Shown here: in pieces, positions 24,301-36,000 of the stretch
Layout of the letters: every line of letters begins with the position of its first letter
How positions within the stretch are numbered: position 1 is the first letter of the stretch
The notes under the pieces: generated by a model
Told to the model about the DNA's origin: nothing
Databases searched by the model: none
The model's input: the letters and a program-made list of their open reading frames with translations, nothing else
Position numbers and translations under genes: made by a program
Origin: Telopea speciosissima
Taxonomy: Eukaryota; Streptophyta; Magnoliopsida; Proteales; Proteaceae
Assembly: GCF_018873765.1 (NCBI RefSeq)
Contig: NC_057918.1
Coordinates: 67,684,871-67,748,870 of the forward strand
Direction: 5' to 3'
DNA: 64,000 bases

Positions 24301-27300
24301 TGAGGTCAAAGTTAATGTTGTTCAACATCACCACCTCTTCCGTCAAAGTTGCCGAGTACTATTCGAACTCGAACCCCTCTTTCCACCATCGCAACATATA
24401 CCATCGAAGGCTCCATTCCATCACTGTTATCTAGAGAAACAGACTCAGACTCCTCAAGTCTTCCACTATATACGACAAGTATCTTTTAACACATCCTATT
24501 TCCTATATTACCCCCCACTTATTCATTATTCCATCTAGTTCTTTTACCTTTCTATTTCCAATATTACCCCTATATTTTTCTTTCATTCTGGTCTAACCTT
24601 CTTTTTACACTTAACTTCCAAGATTAGGGGTCTCCATTATACGTTAAATCCTGGTTGTTTTTCTATTTGAGCTCCAATATTACGCCACTGCCATTCTTTT
24701 ATAGAGTTCAAGTTATTTACTGTTTTGATATTCAACCTTTGTCTTTGAGTGTTTTCTTGTTTAGCCTAACCATGGTAGCCAATAGTGAAATTCTTCAACA
24801 ATTTAATTCTTATAAGGCTGAAACCGATGCAAAATTTAATAATCTCACTACCGCTGTCAATTCCATTAAGGCAATGATGGAATCTATGCAAGCTTCTATG
24901 AATCAACTGAAAGCTTCTGATAAAGGAAAGAGTCCCATGCTATCTGAGGATTCTTCCCACTCCATCCCGTAGGACAAATTGGATCAAACACCGATTCCTT
25001 CAGCCTTGATCAAGCACAAGACAAATCTTTAATGGATAAGAAGAGAAGAGCAGCAAAAAGCTTTTCATTAAGTCAAAATCCACGTTTGTTTGTCCCCCCC
25101 TAACAACCTTATATAAAAGACTCAAAAATTGACTCCTACACTAAAAAGGAAAGGCCTAACCCAATCTTTAAAACCAAATAAAACTCCTACACTGAAATAC
25201 TGAAGGAAATAGACTCAAAACATGGCTGGACTTATAGAGTCCTAATCCAGCCCAATTTACATTGGTTAAAAGCAAATAAAAGAAAACTACTAAAGTCACT
25301 TAAATTGAACCACTAGTTGGACCAGCTTGGACCCGGTTCAATTTAAAAACAAAAGACTTTAAAAATAAAACTAGGTATGGAAACTAAACTAATCCCGTAT
25401 ACAACCTTATTACCCATAGTTTAGGCCCATAAAAGTGGCCTATTACATTGAAAACCCATGGGATCAAAGGCCCAACATGCATACAACCCAACCCTAGACT
25501 TATTCCTAAGCAAAGAAGCCGAGTTTGATGATAAATCTGCATCACAACCCTAATTCATTAGCTTGCTGTTAGGAATGTTACCTACTTCCCTGTTGCTGAA
25601 AGTAATCAACTATTGTACTGTTTCAGTATCAGTGATCTAGTATTGGTTAGGTTGTTAGTGACCTAGTCGGCTAGTCCTACATTAACAAGGGGAATTTTAA
25701 GAGAACATTTCAATGGTTTCTTCCATCTACAGCAATTGTTAAGGTTGTAACCACTCGCATGCAAGATAACTAGATTTTTTTTTCCATTATTTTTTAAAAA
25801 AGAAAAAATTGTAAATCTTTCTGCTCACTGTCCTTTCTGATCCCCATTGGTTTTCCATTTAACTGGATTGTTTCCATATTCAAAAAAAAAATTTGTAAAT
25901 CTTTCTACTAATGGTCCTTTCTGCTCTCAATTGGTTTCACTTTTTTTTCTAGAGCAAACTTGAGAATTTCATCAATTTCAAAGGATATTTCAATCTGCCA
26001 TATTTACTTACACTAGAACCCTAATCAAAAAAGCAGTGAAGGTTATTATGGAAACTAAAGTATTTCTCAACAATCAACCAGGACTTATTTGATCCTAGAG
26101 AACTCAAACATATTCAAGGTCCAAAAGACTGAAGTTTAGTAGTTAATCCCCAGAAAAAATATTAAACTTCAGAGTCCAATGTCCACAGAGCAGCAAATAA
26201 TTTCAGAAAACTCAACCAAAACACTACAAGTCAGCAGAATGTCTAGAATTTCCACAGGTATGGCAGCCCACTTAATTTCATGTTCGACAGACCTGGTTTA
26301 GGGTTATTCGACAGGTGAGCATTTTCAAAAACAAAATACTGGAGAACCCCAATTCCAATTTGAAATTTAATTTAAAAAACTTGCAACCACGATTCAGAAT
26401 TCATCTATCATTTGATTGAAATGCTAGGATCAGAAATTTGTAACAGATTAAAGTAAGGAACCACCAGATCATGCAATGTAGCAAATATGCCACTTCTCTG
26501 TGGAAACAGGAACCTGTGCTGCTGGCCCAATCATTGAAGAGTTAATTGTTCTACCTAGATCAATGGATGAAGAAACCACCTTGAAGTTTAGAACAGAAAG
26601 TTTACAAAATTTTATTGTTTAAATCATTAACCCTATAACCGTTATAGGCAGATACTGAACCCTTAATTCTAACAAGTAGTTGAAGACTGATTCAGCTTGA
26701 TTCACCTTCTTACAATGAACTAACTTCCTGACAATGATGAAACAGTTCAGGTGATCAAGTTTGTCTGAGTATGAGGAATCCAACCACCATTTCTACCAAT
26801 TGAAAGCATTAATTGAATTTAAAAAAATAAAAAGAAAATAAGGAAATTAGAGGAATAAAACTTGCCTTCAAAGCACAATGCTCGCAGAAATAATGCTTGC
26901 ACTTAGTGACTACAGGATCCACAAATGGCTGCCTACAAATGAAACATGCAAATGGCAATGCGTCGTCCTCATCTTCACTCAAATCTCCTCCTCCTTCATC
27001 GTCTGTGCCATCCCCTCCCATAGCTAAATTCCTTTTCCTTTCCTTCTCAGCTTCTTCCCATTCTTTCTCCATCTGCCATCCCGACTTATAATCTCCTCTA
27101 TCATGCATAAACTTACATGCATCTCCAAAGCCACAATAACCAGTCTCCTTGTAATCCTTACAAATATCTGGTTGATAATCAAACCTTGTTGAAGACCTAA
27201 TATGAGCCGACGCCCTAAGAGGGCCATGAGCTCCGCTAGCCTTCTCTCCAGAGACAGTTTGTTCTCTTCGGAAGCCAGCCTTGTAATCAGTATATCCATG

Positions 27301-27747
27301 AATACCTTTATACAACTTCTCATCCCCAGAAGGTTTGGATTTCCCCTTAAGAGCTTCTTCTGCTTGCTTAAGAACTTTCTCTCGGAGTGCTCGAGCATCT
27401 TTTGAGAACTCAGTCTCAATTTCTAAGGTTGCTGTAGCCCGACTATCATTTTGAACTTGAATTTCCTTTGAAGACTCAAACTGGAAGATAGGAGCATCAT
27501 GCTCTTTCTTTGATTCACCAGATAGTGATCGCTTTGAAGACTCAGTCGAGAAGTGGAGTTTATTGTCAACCTTTGGAATCTTCTTTTGCTGCTTGATCAA
27601 ACTCTCACCTTTCAAATTTTCTTCTTCATCGCCATCATCATTTATCATTCTCTTTCTGATGTTTTTGTTTTTCGAGGGTTTTCTGAAGAAACTGCAGACT
27701 TGTTCAGACGATTGAGGTTGAGGTTGAAGTTCACCAGGATCCGCCAT
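18378..27747 (-). CDS. CCCH-RING zinc-finger protein, RNF113/CWC24-type splicing factor
   Basis: Family role: RNF113A/Cwc24 joins the activated spliceosome through its CCCH finger and carries a RING. Exon 1 is 27747-26866 and exon 2 18482-18378, giving 328 residues (294 + 34), close to the plant family length as I recall it. The N-terminal half is charged and Lys-rich. The CCCH finger (about 196-215) starts [20 protein letters not shown]. An acidic linker follows, then a C3HC4 RING (about 268-309): CFIC, CKH, CEHC in exon 1 and CFVC in exon 2. The tail is [18 protein letters not shown]. Exon 1 ends CTTTGAAG followed by GCAAGT, a strong GC donor; the acceptor is TCCACAG with phase 0, so the RING joins as [16 protein letters not shown] chose the Met beginning MADPGE; an in-frame Met 16 codons upstream exists (27795) but adds an unlikely tail. 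The 8,383-bp intron is filled with nested transposons. Confidence 0.85.
18870..20045 (+). mobile_element. Ty1-copia fossil, 5' part
   Basis: An LTR-like segment (about 18870-19155) ends just before a primer-binding-type tggtatcaaaa. A leader follows, then the start of a gag-like frame near 19922 with the copia-style segment [12 protein letters not shown] near 20030. It is cut off near 20045 where a different LTR begins. Broken and partial. Confidence 0.55.
20046..21100 (-). mobile_element. Ty3-gypsy fossil, 3' end and LTR
   Basis: Read on the minus strand, the right end has ttcgaggacgaa, a frequent end of gypsy polyproteins, then purine-rich polypurine-like tracts (aagagggggcgag and aagaggaggac), then an LTR-like region running down to about 20046 that contains a TATA-like segment near 20660. 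Partial element inside the CCCH-RING intron; internal genes absent. Confidence 0.55.
21254..22500. mobile_element. hAT-like non-autonomous element, ends CATAGTTGTCA
   Basis: A 1,247-bp element with inverted ends catagttgtcaaggcg and cgtgacaactatg, flanked by a perfect 8-bp duplication ATGCAAGG (21246-21253 and 22501-22508). Next to the ends are arrays rich in gcctaggcgg and gccttgg. The interior is pyrimidine-rich with no transposase. It sits inside LTR-type sequence within the CCCH-RING intron. Confidence 0.8.
23403..24093. mobile_element. hAT-like element of the CTCGGCGAGATCTCGG family, copy A
   Basis: 691 bp with ends CATGGTTCGAGAACTCG and its near-complement, and a perfect 8-bp duplication GTTGATTC (23395-23402 and 24094-24101). 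The subterminal regions hold repeated CTCGGCGAGATCTCGG-like palindromic motifs. Short reading frames inside are not credible genes. Confidence 0.85.
24986..25544 (-). mobile_element. LTR fragment (fossil), minus strand
   Basis: On the minus strand it begins TGATGCAGATT and shares phrases with the LTR at 12550, for example aaagattgggttaggcctt and tgagtcttttatata. Its far end is cut at the gag-like segment near 24985. Partial; same broad family as the solo LTR. Confidence 0.6.
25545..26865. other. Intron sequence without recognised elements
   Basis: AT-rich with no gene or repeat recognised; part of the long CCCH-RING intron next to exon 1. Confidence 0.4.
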
Positions 27748-28389
27748 TATCACAGATGGGACAGAAATACTGAAACTGAAAGAAAATGACATCAATGAGT
27801 ATCAGAAGTCACATTTACTGATGGTACCAGGGCAGAATTTGCATAATCAAAGATGACTTAAATATCAGTACAAGAAATGGGAAAATCTACAGAAAATTTT
27901 AAAAAATATATTAAGATTCTGCATACAATTAGAATTTCTTGTAACTGCTTACAATGTTTGAAATTACTAAAAATTCAGAATGTTGACGATCTCTAAATTA
28001 TTTATAATTTGTATGAGTTATTTACATTTCTGATAACTAATTCAAAGTTATTAGAATACAAGAATTTTAGAAGGAATATTCTTTTTCTAAATCACAGACA
28101 TAAATTTTTACAATAAGAAAAGAAAATCTACTAGTATGTTTTAGACATAACAGAACAGGATCAAAGAAAAATAATACGGCCTTCCTTGCTAAAGACCTAA
28201 AAAGTAGCTCCCTACTACCACCGTACCATGTTCCAGATTCCACAAAACAGATAGAAAGAAACACAATCAGACCTACTGGAATAGCAAGCGGTTTACATAT
28301 TATGAACATCATCTTGAGTAAACAGCAAGGAAAAAAATCCCCCGAAATCCGTTCCTCCCGATGCATTTGAGACAATCTTTAAAATATAA
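27748..28389. other. 5' flank of the CCCH-RING gene
   Basis: AT-rich. It should contain the minus-strand promoter and 5' UTR, but I cannot place a convincing TATA box. The upstream in-frame ATG at 27795 lies here. Confidence 0.35.
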
Positions 28390-31300
28390 AGTATTTGTGT
28401 TGTAATATGGGTACAAAAGTATTTTTTGTCATATTTATCTCTTAGGGGTATTCTTGTACATGAACCTATTTTAGAACTATAAAGTCACAAGCCATTATTC
28501 TCAATTCCATCATGGTATCAGAGCGGGGATCAACATTGGGATCCAAACCCTAATCCCAAAACCCAAGCACTTACCACCTCTGAACGCCGCTAGCCTCCAG
28601 CACCAGTGCCGCCGCCTCCTCTCTTCAGCGTCACCTCCCCTCCTCGGGGCCTCTCTCTCTCTCTCTCTCGGTTTCACCTACCGCACTTGTCGCCTACTTC
28701 TGGCGCTTCCCTACCCTCGGCACTCCTTTCTTCCCACCCCCTCGATGGTGATTTCTTCCACCGAGGGATTCTTTTGGGTGAATCCATGAGCTTTTGAGCA
28801 ATCTCTCTTTTTTTCAGAGATCTATGTTTATGTTTCCAGAAATGTGATTTGCCAGCTTTGGTTATGCTCTTTGTTTTTTAGAGCTTTTTGTTCGAGTCTT
28901 TGACCAACAACTATGTCGAGCATGACCACCGATGTGACTTCTCCAGACACTTCTAGTGATCACGCCTTTCCTTCGTTCCCTGCTTGTTCCATTAAATTGG
29001 ATGGGAACAATTAGTTGATGTGGTCTTGTTCTTACTTCCTTTCTATAGCTTCCCATGGCTTTTCAGGCTATCTTACAGGGGATGCTACGAAGCTTGTTGA
29101 TGCTGGTCATCATCAAGGTACTAAAACTCAGGTCTCGGTACCAACTCGACTCTTGGAAAAACTGAGACGAGTCGAGATCTCACCGAGTTGGTGCATTTTT
29201 TTTTCAACTCGAAGCCTCAACTTTGGGTCAACCCGAGATCTGGACCCAAGATCCGAGATCTCGCCGAGATATGTCGTGTTTTGTCCAATCAGGTAAGGTA
29301 TTTAAGTGGTAGGTGAGTTAAAATAATGGGTCAAAACCGAGATCCAACCGAGATCCGAGATCTCGCCGAGATATTGCACTTTTGAGACTCGTAGGCAGTC
29401 TCGTCTCGGCTTGTTCAAAAACCGAGAAACTCGGCGAGATCTCGCGAGTTCTTGAACTATGGTCATCCTCAAAACAAATGGAATTCGGATAACTATCTGG
29501 TGATGTCCTACCTTATCAATCCCATCAACCCACATATTGCACGGGGTTATCTCTTACTAGATTATCTGAAAAACAGCCAAAGATACCTACTCTCAAGTGG
29601 GCAATGATGCCTAGGTCTGTGAGCTCCAGAAGAAGATCCATGTTACGAAATAGAAAGAGATGACATTATCCTAGTATTTTTCTAAGCTGTGAGGTATGTG
29701 AAAAGAGTTAGGACTATTATGAGGATTTCTCTACTTCTTGCACTACCAATGCTCTGAAGTTCACCAAACGGGATACAAGCTTCATGTGTACGTATTCCTG
29801 GCAGGCCTTAATATTGAGTTTGATCAGATTCGGGCTCATATTCAAAGTCGTGATCCTTTTCCAACCCTAGAGTAGATGTATGCTATGGTTCAATCTGAGG
29901 GCAGCCGTACTGCGATGTTGCAACCTGCTTCTTATGATCGTTCTGCCCTTTTTTCGGGGTCAAGAGCCCCTTCCCATGGAGGGACTTACAGTCCTAGAGA
30001 TCGTTCTAGTTCTGACAAGGGACCAATTAAATGTGAATACTGCGGGAAGGAATGCCACACCAAAGTATTTTGTTGGAAGCTCCAAGGTAGGCCTGCAAAT
30101 GGCAAAGGTAGTGGACGAGGTTTTGGTTCGGTTCAGGCACACCAAACCGAGACAACTGATGCTTTCTCCCACAGGAGTCTCTCTCTCTCTCTCTCTCTCA
30201 TGACTTAGCTCCGCCGTCTCCTTCCTTTGCCCAGTTCCTCTTTCCCCATCAGCGTCTATGGCTACCTCCCTGCCAATCTCTTCTAACTCCAACTTTGCCC
30301 ACACAGGTATTTCTATCGGTGGTCATTGTGCCTCTATTGCATCCAATCCTTGGATTATAGACTCAAGGTCCACCGATCATATGACTAGTTCTTCTCATTC
30401 CTTTTTTGAGTATTTTCCTGGTTCAGATAAGGGTAAAGTCAAGAGTTGCTGATGGATCGCTCTCTACTATTTCCGGGAAGGGATCTGTCAAATGCTCTCC
30501 TTTATTCTCTTTATCCTCTGTTTTGTATGTTCCCAATTTCACTACCAATTTCCTTTCCATTAGTAGTCTTACTAGGGATTTACATTGATTGTAAAGTAAC
30601 CTTCTTTTCCTTCCCATTGCATTTTATAGGACTTGGTAACGTGGAAAACGATTGGTAGTGGTAGAGTGGTAAATGGCTTATACTTGCTTGATTCTGCAAC
30701 ATCATCTCCTTCAGCATTGACAACGCAAGCTCCTCCTGGTTCCTCTGAAATTGCCTTAGCCGATTTATATAAGTGGCATCATCGTTTGGGTCACCCTCCT
30801 CTTGGGACTTTAGCCAAGATTTTCCTTGATTTATTAAAAAGTGTAATCCGAACCAATTTTTTTGTGATGCTTGCATTTTTGCCAAGCAGACTCGTTTGGT
30901 TTATCCCCCCCCCCTTTCTAATAAAATTAGTTTGGTAGCTTTTCATTTAATTCATTCTGATGTATGGGGCCCGCCCGATGTGTGTCTATTACTAGGTATC
31001 GGTGGTTTGTCACATTTATTGATTGTCATTCGAGAGTTACTTGGATTTATTTATTGCGACAAAAGAGTGAGGCTTTCCGCTGCTTCCAGCTCTTCCATCA
31101 AATGGTTAAAACCCAGTTTGATGCAAAGATCAAGATCCTTCGCATGGATAATGGGAGATAATAAATTGATGGGTCTTTTCAATCGTATCTAGTGATAATA
31201 GAATCATTCATCAGACAAGTTGTGTTGACACCCACGCTCAAAATGGTGTGGCCAAACGCAAGAATCGGCATTTATTGGAGGTAGCTCATTATTTGATGTT

Positions 31301-32690
31301 TCAAATGAACAGCCTTGCACCTTAATGGAGAGAGGCTGTCCTCACGATTGCGTATCTCATAAATCGGATGCATTCTCGTGTTTTAAACTCTCGCTGCCCC
31401 TTGGAGTTGCATTTGGGATCGCTTACTTTCATTCTGCCCCCGAAGGATTTTGGCTGTGTGCTTTGCTCGTAATCATCACCAGCATGGCTTGATCCTCGTG
31501 GCATCCGTTGTATTTTTCTTGGCTATTTGGCGACTTGAAAAAGGTATAAATGCTATCATCCCCCCTCTCGCCATCTATTTGTCTCTATGTACATGCTGTT
31601 CCATGAGAATGAGGCTTATTTTCCCACTACTGCACCTCTTCAAGGGAAGTCCTTGGGAAGATGTGCTTCTAAATGCTCCAATGCCAGATTTGGGTACCGA
31701 AAGAAGATACTGATATAGTTTCGGCCCAGGGGAGCCCATAGCTTCTGTCTAAGAAAAGTCCACAGTTCCATTAAAGATTTTTGTTTGCTCCAAGTCCAAG
31801 CGACAGCAAGATGAAGCCACCACTACCACTATACCACTCCAATTGTCACCTCCTGATCCATGTCTTCTACACAGCTTTCATCGGGTGAGTCTACTCCTCC
31901 TTGTATTCCTATTTTTGACCCTACACTTGATTTACCCATTGCCATTCGTAAATCTGTTAGAACTTACACTTAAGACCCTATTTCAAATGTGGTCTATTAG
32001 GAGTCTCTTTCACCGTCTTTTTATATTTTGGTTTCTTCCTTGTCATCTACTTCTATTCCTAAGCACTAGCAGGAAGCTTTGGCCGATCCAAAATGGAAGG
32101 CTGCTATGGTGGAAGAGATGAGGGTATTTGGGAAAAATGAGACATGGGACTTAGTCATTCTTCCTCCGAGGAAGAAACTTGTGGGATGCAAGTGGGTGCT
32201 TATTGTGAAATAGGAGATGGATAGCTCAATTAACAGATACAAGGCTCAATTGGTTGCCAAGAGCTTCACCCAGACCTTTGGCACAGACTACCAGCAGACA
32301 TTTGCACTAATGGCCGAGCTAAATACTATTCGAGTATTTTTTTTTCGTGTGCAGTCAACTTGGGATGGGATTTACAGCAACTAAATGTGAAGAATGCATT
32401 TCTTCATGGGGAACTTGAAAAGGGGGGTGTACATGGACGTCCCACCTGGCTTCTCTAGTCAGAAAACCCATGGTAAAGTATGCAAATTAAAATGAGCGCT
32501 ATATGGGCTGAAGCAATCTCCTCGAGCATGGTTTGGGCGTTTTCATAAAGCCATGATGTTTGTAGGTTAGAGAGTAATGTTGATCATACTATGCTCATCA
32601 AGAAGAATGGTGAGCTGATTACTGTCCTCATTGTTTATGTTGATGACGTCGTGGTTACAAGAAGTGACATTGATGAAATAACCCTAGTCC
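28390..32690 (+). mobile_element. Ty1-copia retrotransposon fossil
   Basis: In order: an LTR-like tail, a primer-binding site TGGTATCAGAGC (28513-28524, initiator-Met tRNA type), gag-like sequence with a zinc knuckle (CEYCGKECHTKVFC, near 30034), a protease-like segment (near 30345), integrase parts (LYKWHHRLGHPP near 30768; LIHSDVWGP near 30950) and reverse transcriptase up to YVDDVVV (near 32638). It is truncated soon after that, with no RNase H and no 3' LTR seen. It is broken in many places and clearly old. A hAT-like element (29114-29461) is inserted in the gag region. Confidence 0.85.
29114..29461. mobile_element. hAT-like element of the CTCGGCGAGATCTCGG family, copy B
   Basis: 348 bp, ends CAAGGTACTAAAACTC and its near-complement ending GAACTATG. 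The flanks gtcatcat and gtcatcct match 7 of 8. It carries several ccgagatctcgccgag motifs. Nested in the copia fossil. Confidence 0.82.
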
Positions 32691-32889
32691 TAGCATGAAC
32701 CTAAGTATACCCTAGGACCCCACCTTCACCCTGTTTGATCTAATCACCATAGGATTGAGTTCTTGTGCGGCGAGGCTCACCGAGAGACTAATCGGAACCC
32801 GGCATTCAATTGAACAACCAAGTCCTTGACAAGGTGAGTGGGATAAGCATTGAAATCTTTTGGTGTGTTTCTTTTTAATTGCTTTCATG

Positions 32890-34215
32890 CAAGGTTCGAA
32901 AACTCGGGTCTCGGAGCCATCTCGGCCCAGCAAAAAACCGAGTTGGGCCGAGATCTCGGCGAGTTTGTGCATTTTTTTTTCTGACTCGAAAGCCCATCTC
33001 GGTGGGTTTTAGACCTCTTTTGGGTCTGAAAATCGGTATACAGCCTATTTTAGGCCATTTAAACACAATGGCATTATTAGATTTTGCAAAAACAAAGTCC
33101 AAATAGGAGTTTCAGTTAGTGGGAAAGCAGGACAGACACTCACTTATTCTAGAAACCAAGACAGACACAAGACAACAGTCTTATTTATGCCTAAATAACT
33201 CCTTCAATATAAATCAGATTTAAGCAATCTTGGACTTGTTGGAAAGCTTTCAAAACATAGCTTTCCAACAAGTCCAAGATTGCTAAAATCTGATTTATAT
33301 TGAAAGAGTTATGCACTGGTCAAACTTAATTCGGTGTGCGCGAATGCTGTCAAAATCGCTCTGAATGGAAATAATTTTTTGGACATCAAAACAAATGAAT
33401 ATTTTACCGCATTTTTGGTTTTTAGCAATGTTTTACCATAATAAGATTTATGGAATTTTTAGATTTGAGAAAAACCACATGTGTATGCGACGCAGCAGAG
33501 GCTGTCACCCGCCACTCTTGATTTCTTCCCGACTTCTTCCTTATTTCTTCGATTTCTTCTTCCCTTCGATTTCTTCTTTCCTCTTATTTCTTGATTTCTT
33601 CTTCATTCTTCTTCTTCTTCCTCTTCGATTAGAATTTTCTTCTAAAAGTTGAAAAAAAAAAAGTAATCATTAAACATTAAAATAGAAAAAAAAAAAACAT
33701 GACATGCAGGCGAGTCAGTACTCACTTGATGGGGTGAAACTATCAATAGAAAGTTGAAAATTTTCAAAATTCAGTTTTGTTCTTGAACTAGGGGATTGAT
33801 TTTTTTCCTTTTGGAATTTGATTTTTTAACTATTTTTATTGGATTCAAATGAGGGGGGTATTTGCTTATTTATGAATAATATCTTAAGTAAATGAAATAC
33901 AAATACAAAAGCATTTACTTAAATAATATTAGGCATAAATAAGTGTCTGTCTTCTCTGTCTTGGTTCCTGGCATAGATAGGTATCTGTAAACCAAGAATT
34001 TCCAGCAAGATCTCGCACTCATATAAAGGACCTACATGAGCATTTTCCTATGTCAAACCAAGATCTCAGAGAGATCTCACCGAAATCTCGGATCTTAGAG
34101 AGATCTCCGCGAGATCTCGGAGAGATATTGACATTTTAAGTTTCGTAGGCCATCTCGACTCGGGAAATTGGAAAACCGAGAATCTCGGCGAGATCTCACG
34201 AGATTTCGAACTATG
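32890..34215. mobile_element. hAT-like element of the CTCGGCGAGATCTCGG family, copy C
   Basis: 1,326 bp with a perfect 8-bp duplication CTTTCATG (32882-32889 and 34216-34223); ends CAAGGTTCGAAAACTC and its near-complement ending CGAACTATG. CTCGGCGAGATCTC-type motifs fill both subterminal regions. A further inverted repeat lies inside (caagacagacac near 33163 against gtgtctgtctt near 33943). A ttcttc-rich tract lies at 33524-33645 and a near-perfect hairpin at 33202-33306. No transposase. Confidence 0.85.
33202..33306. repeat. Near-perfect 48-bp-arm hairpin
   Basis: The left arm (33202-33248) and right arm (33259-33306) are complementary over about 47-48 positions with only one or two mismatches or gaps; the loop is 10 nt (33249-33258). 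The innermost pairs are ggaaagct/agctttcc. It lies in the middle of hAT-like copy C. The transcript would form a strong stem like a young miRNA or siRNA precursor. Confidence 0.85.
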
Positions 34216-35380
34216 CTTTCATGCATGCCATGCATGCATGTGATGGCATGCATGTGTGATTGACATTCTTTTATGTTATATTGTTTAGAAATCTAAATGA
34301 TATATTCTTTTATTCTTACTTTGTTATGTGGAATTGTTGAAGGATACTGCCTAGATGTTCTTATGTGTTGGCATACGTGCTATCATTGTGCTAGATTAGA
34401 TGTCGTAGTCGGCTTGGAGATGAGGAGTATGATGGCCCGTTGTATAGGATGCGGAGGCACCACTCAACTCATGCTATGTCATATAGATGTAAGAGGTTAG
34501 GGATAACACATACCCGTAAGCTACGACCCTTACCAACAGGGGTTTAGGTGTTGGGTAATCAAAGCTCCCTACTGTCTGAGGAGTTGTCATCTGCCCAAGG
34601 CAGGGTTGACTTTGGTTATCGGGGTCTGCCAACGAATGGTATGTGATGCCATGACCTAAGCAGGCTCCAGGGCAACAATTGAGGTTTCAACACAGTGATA
34701 ACAGGAAGAAGCCATGTGTGTTTCCCTAGTTGTTGTTGTAGCATCAACTTAGACACTTAGGCATTGATGATAGGTGGATGAAAAGTTAAAATTAAATCTC
34801 ATGCATGTAGGATCAATTGAATTGCAACTGCTTGTGTGATTTATTTCACTCATTAGGCTCAATGGAGCTCACCCCCGTGGAATTCCTCCTTTAGATGATC
34901 ATGCAGGTGGATATAACGTTGTTGGGGAGGATTATTACGAGCCGAGAGCTGATGGTGAAGGTGTTTATGCTGATCTGGACCCCGAGGGGCATGGTCCCGA
35001 TTGTGCATGTGATTACTGTGTTTCATCCTGAGTGACTTGATGGGTCGAGAACCTTTTCTTTTTTATGTTTTTATAACATTCTTTTTGGTAGATAGGGATC
35101 TACTGTAAATATCTGTAAAGTTCTAACTACAGTTCTAGTGGGTTATGTATGGGATGTAACCAAAGATGTGGGGAAAACAAACTGTAAACACCAATAAATA
35201 CAATCTTTTTGAGGAAATATTAGTCTGCCGTTGTACTCTATTTATCTTACTATCTCTCTATTATTGGCGCGTGGCTTGTGAAGTGTATTTACTGCTTCTA
35301 AGATCCTGAAGGTGCTTGGATACTACGGGTATCCGGGTCACTTACCGGACCCTTCCAGGAATCAGGTCTGGGGTGTGACA

Positions 35381-35909
35381 AGGAGAGTGGCAAAGGAGAT
35401 GCAACGACAGACTATAGAGGCAGACTTGCAGTAGGAGATTGCCAGGTTGGGATGGGGAGTGATGTGGAACCCAAGTTGGAAAGACCTTATTGGATTCGCT
35501 TACGGGCCCACAATTAAGGTGAACTTGTAAATATATCAAATCCTAATAAGGAAATCTTAAAGGGTCATTAAGGTAAACTAGAGGAAAGGACGGAATAGGG
35601 AATTAGAATTAAAGAAGGGAGATGGACTTGGAAAAAAAAAAAATAAGGGGCAACACTTGATTAATTGAATAGGGAAGGAAAATATGGGAAGTACAAAATA
35701 CAGTCACCAACCCCTCTGCCTTCTCTCCCTCCCTTATCTCTTCCCCCCTGTTTAGCAAGTAGCAGGCAGAGTTTGGTGAGCTTAATTGTCCTTCTTTTGA
35801 CACTTCCCAAATCAGGCTTCTTCTTAATTCTCGTCAGTCCTCCCATCTCCTTGAGAGAGAGAGAGTCTCGAAATCTGGCTTAAGATCGAGGCGGATCGAG
35901 AGTATAGAC
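35381..35909 (+). other. Possible 5' UTR remnant before an ACLA exon relic
   Basis: It contains pyrimidine-rich sequence and a GAGA tract near 35853 that would suit the 5' UTR of the ATP-citrate lyase relic that follows. No other gene or element is recognised. Confidence 0.35.
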
Positions 35910-36000
35910 ATGGTGAGGAAGAAAATTAGAGAATACAATTTGAAGAGGCTTCTCAAGGAGAACTTAAAGAGACTTGCTGAGCTCTAACTCAAGATCTGTT
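35910..36000 (+). pseudogene. ATP-citrate lyase subunit A (ACLA), exon 1 relic
   Basis: From the ATG at 35910 the frame reads MVRKKIREYNLKRLLKENLK and then RLAEL, close to the plant ACLA N-terminus as I recall it (MARKKIREYDSKRLLKEH). A TAA at 35985-35987 interrupts it, and similarity ends soon after (about 36000) in T-rich sequence; no later exons of this roughly 420-residue protein are seen. ACLA with ACLB makes cytosolic acetyl-CoA. The relic may be a truncated duplication or a fragment carried by a transposon. The flanks do not show which. Confidence 0.7.

Larger units (their letters stand above)
21101..24985 (+). mobile_element. LTR-retroelement fossil interrupted by two hAT-like elements
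   Basis: Segments 21101-21253, 22501-23402 and 24094-24985 read as one element: LTR-like sequence related to the solo LTR at 12550, a C-rich leader with aaaccct motifs, and a gag-like start at 24772 with a predicted coiled coil ([18 protein letters not shown]). The left LTR end is missing and the element stops where the minus-strand LTR begins. It is broken and old enough to have taken two later insertions. Gypsy assignment is tentative. Confidence 0.5.
18483..26865 (-). other. 8.4 kb GC-AG intron of the CCCH-RING gene
   Basis: Bounded by GCAAGT (minus strand, from 26865) and CCACAG (to 18483). It holds at least four LTR-retroelement fossils and two hAT-like elements, listed separately. The stretch 25545-26865 shows no recognisable element and may be the original intron body. 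Confidence 0.8.
32691..35380 (+). mobile_element. Gypsy-like LTR remnant (Tekay/Del-type style), interrupted
   Basis: Segments 32691-32889 and 34216-35380 flank the hAT-like copy C. The right end is ggggtgtgaca, a typical terminus of Del/Tekay-type LTRs, and the last kilobase has the usual LTR-like composition of that group. No matching start was found and no coding part is present, so this is a partial LTR. The family call is from memory of such ends. Confidence 0.4.

Noticed and set aside
29876-31713. Several overlapping frames in the copia region
   Set aside because: Pieces of one broken Ty1-copia element, not host genes.
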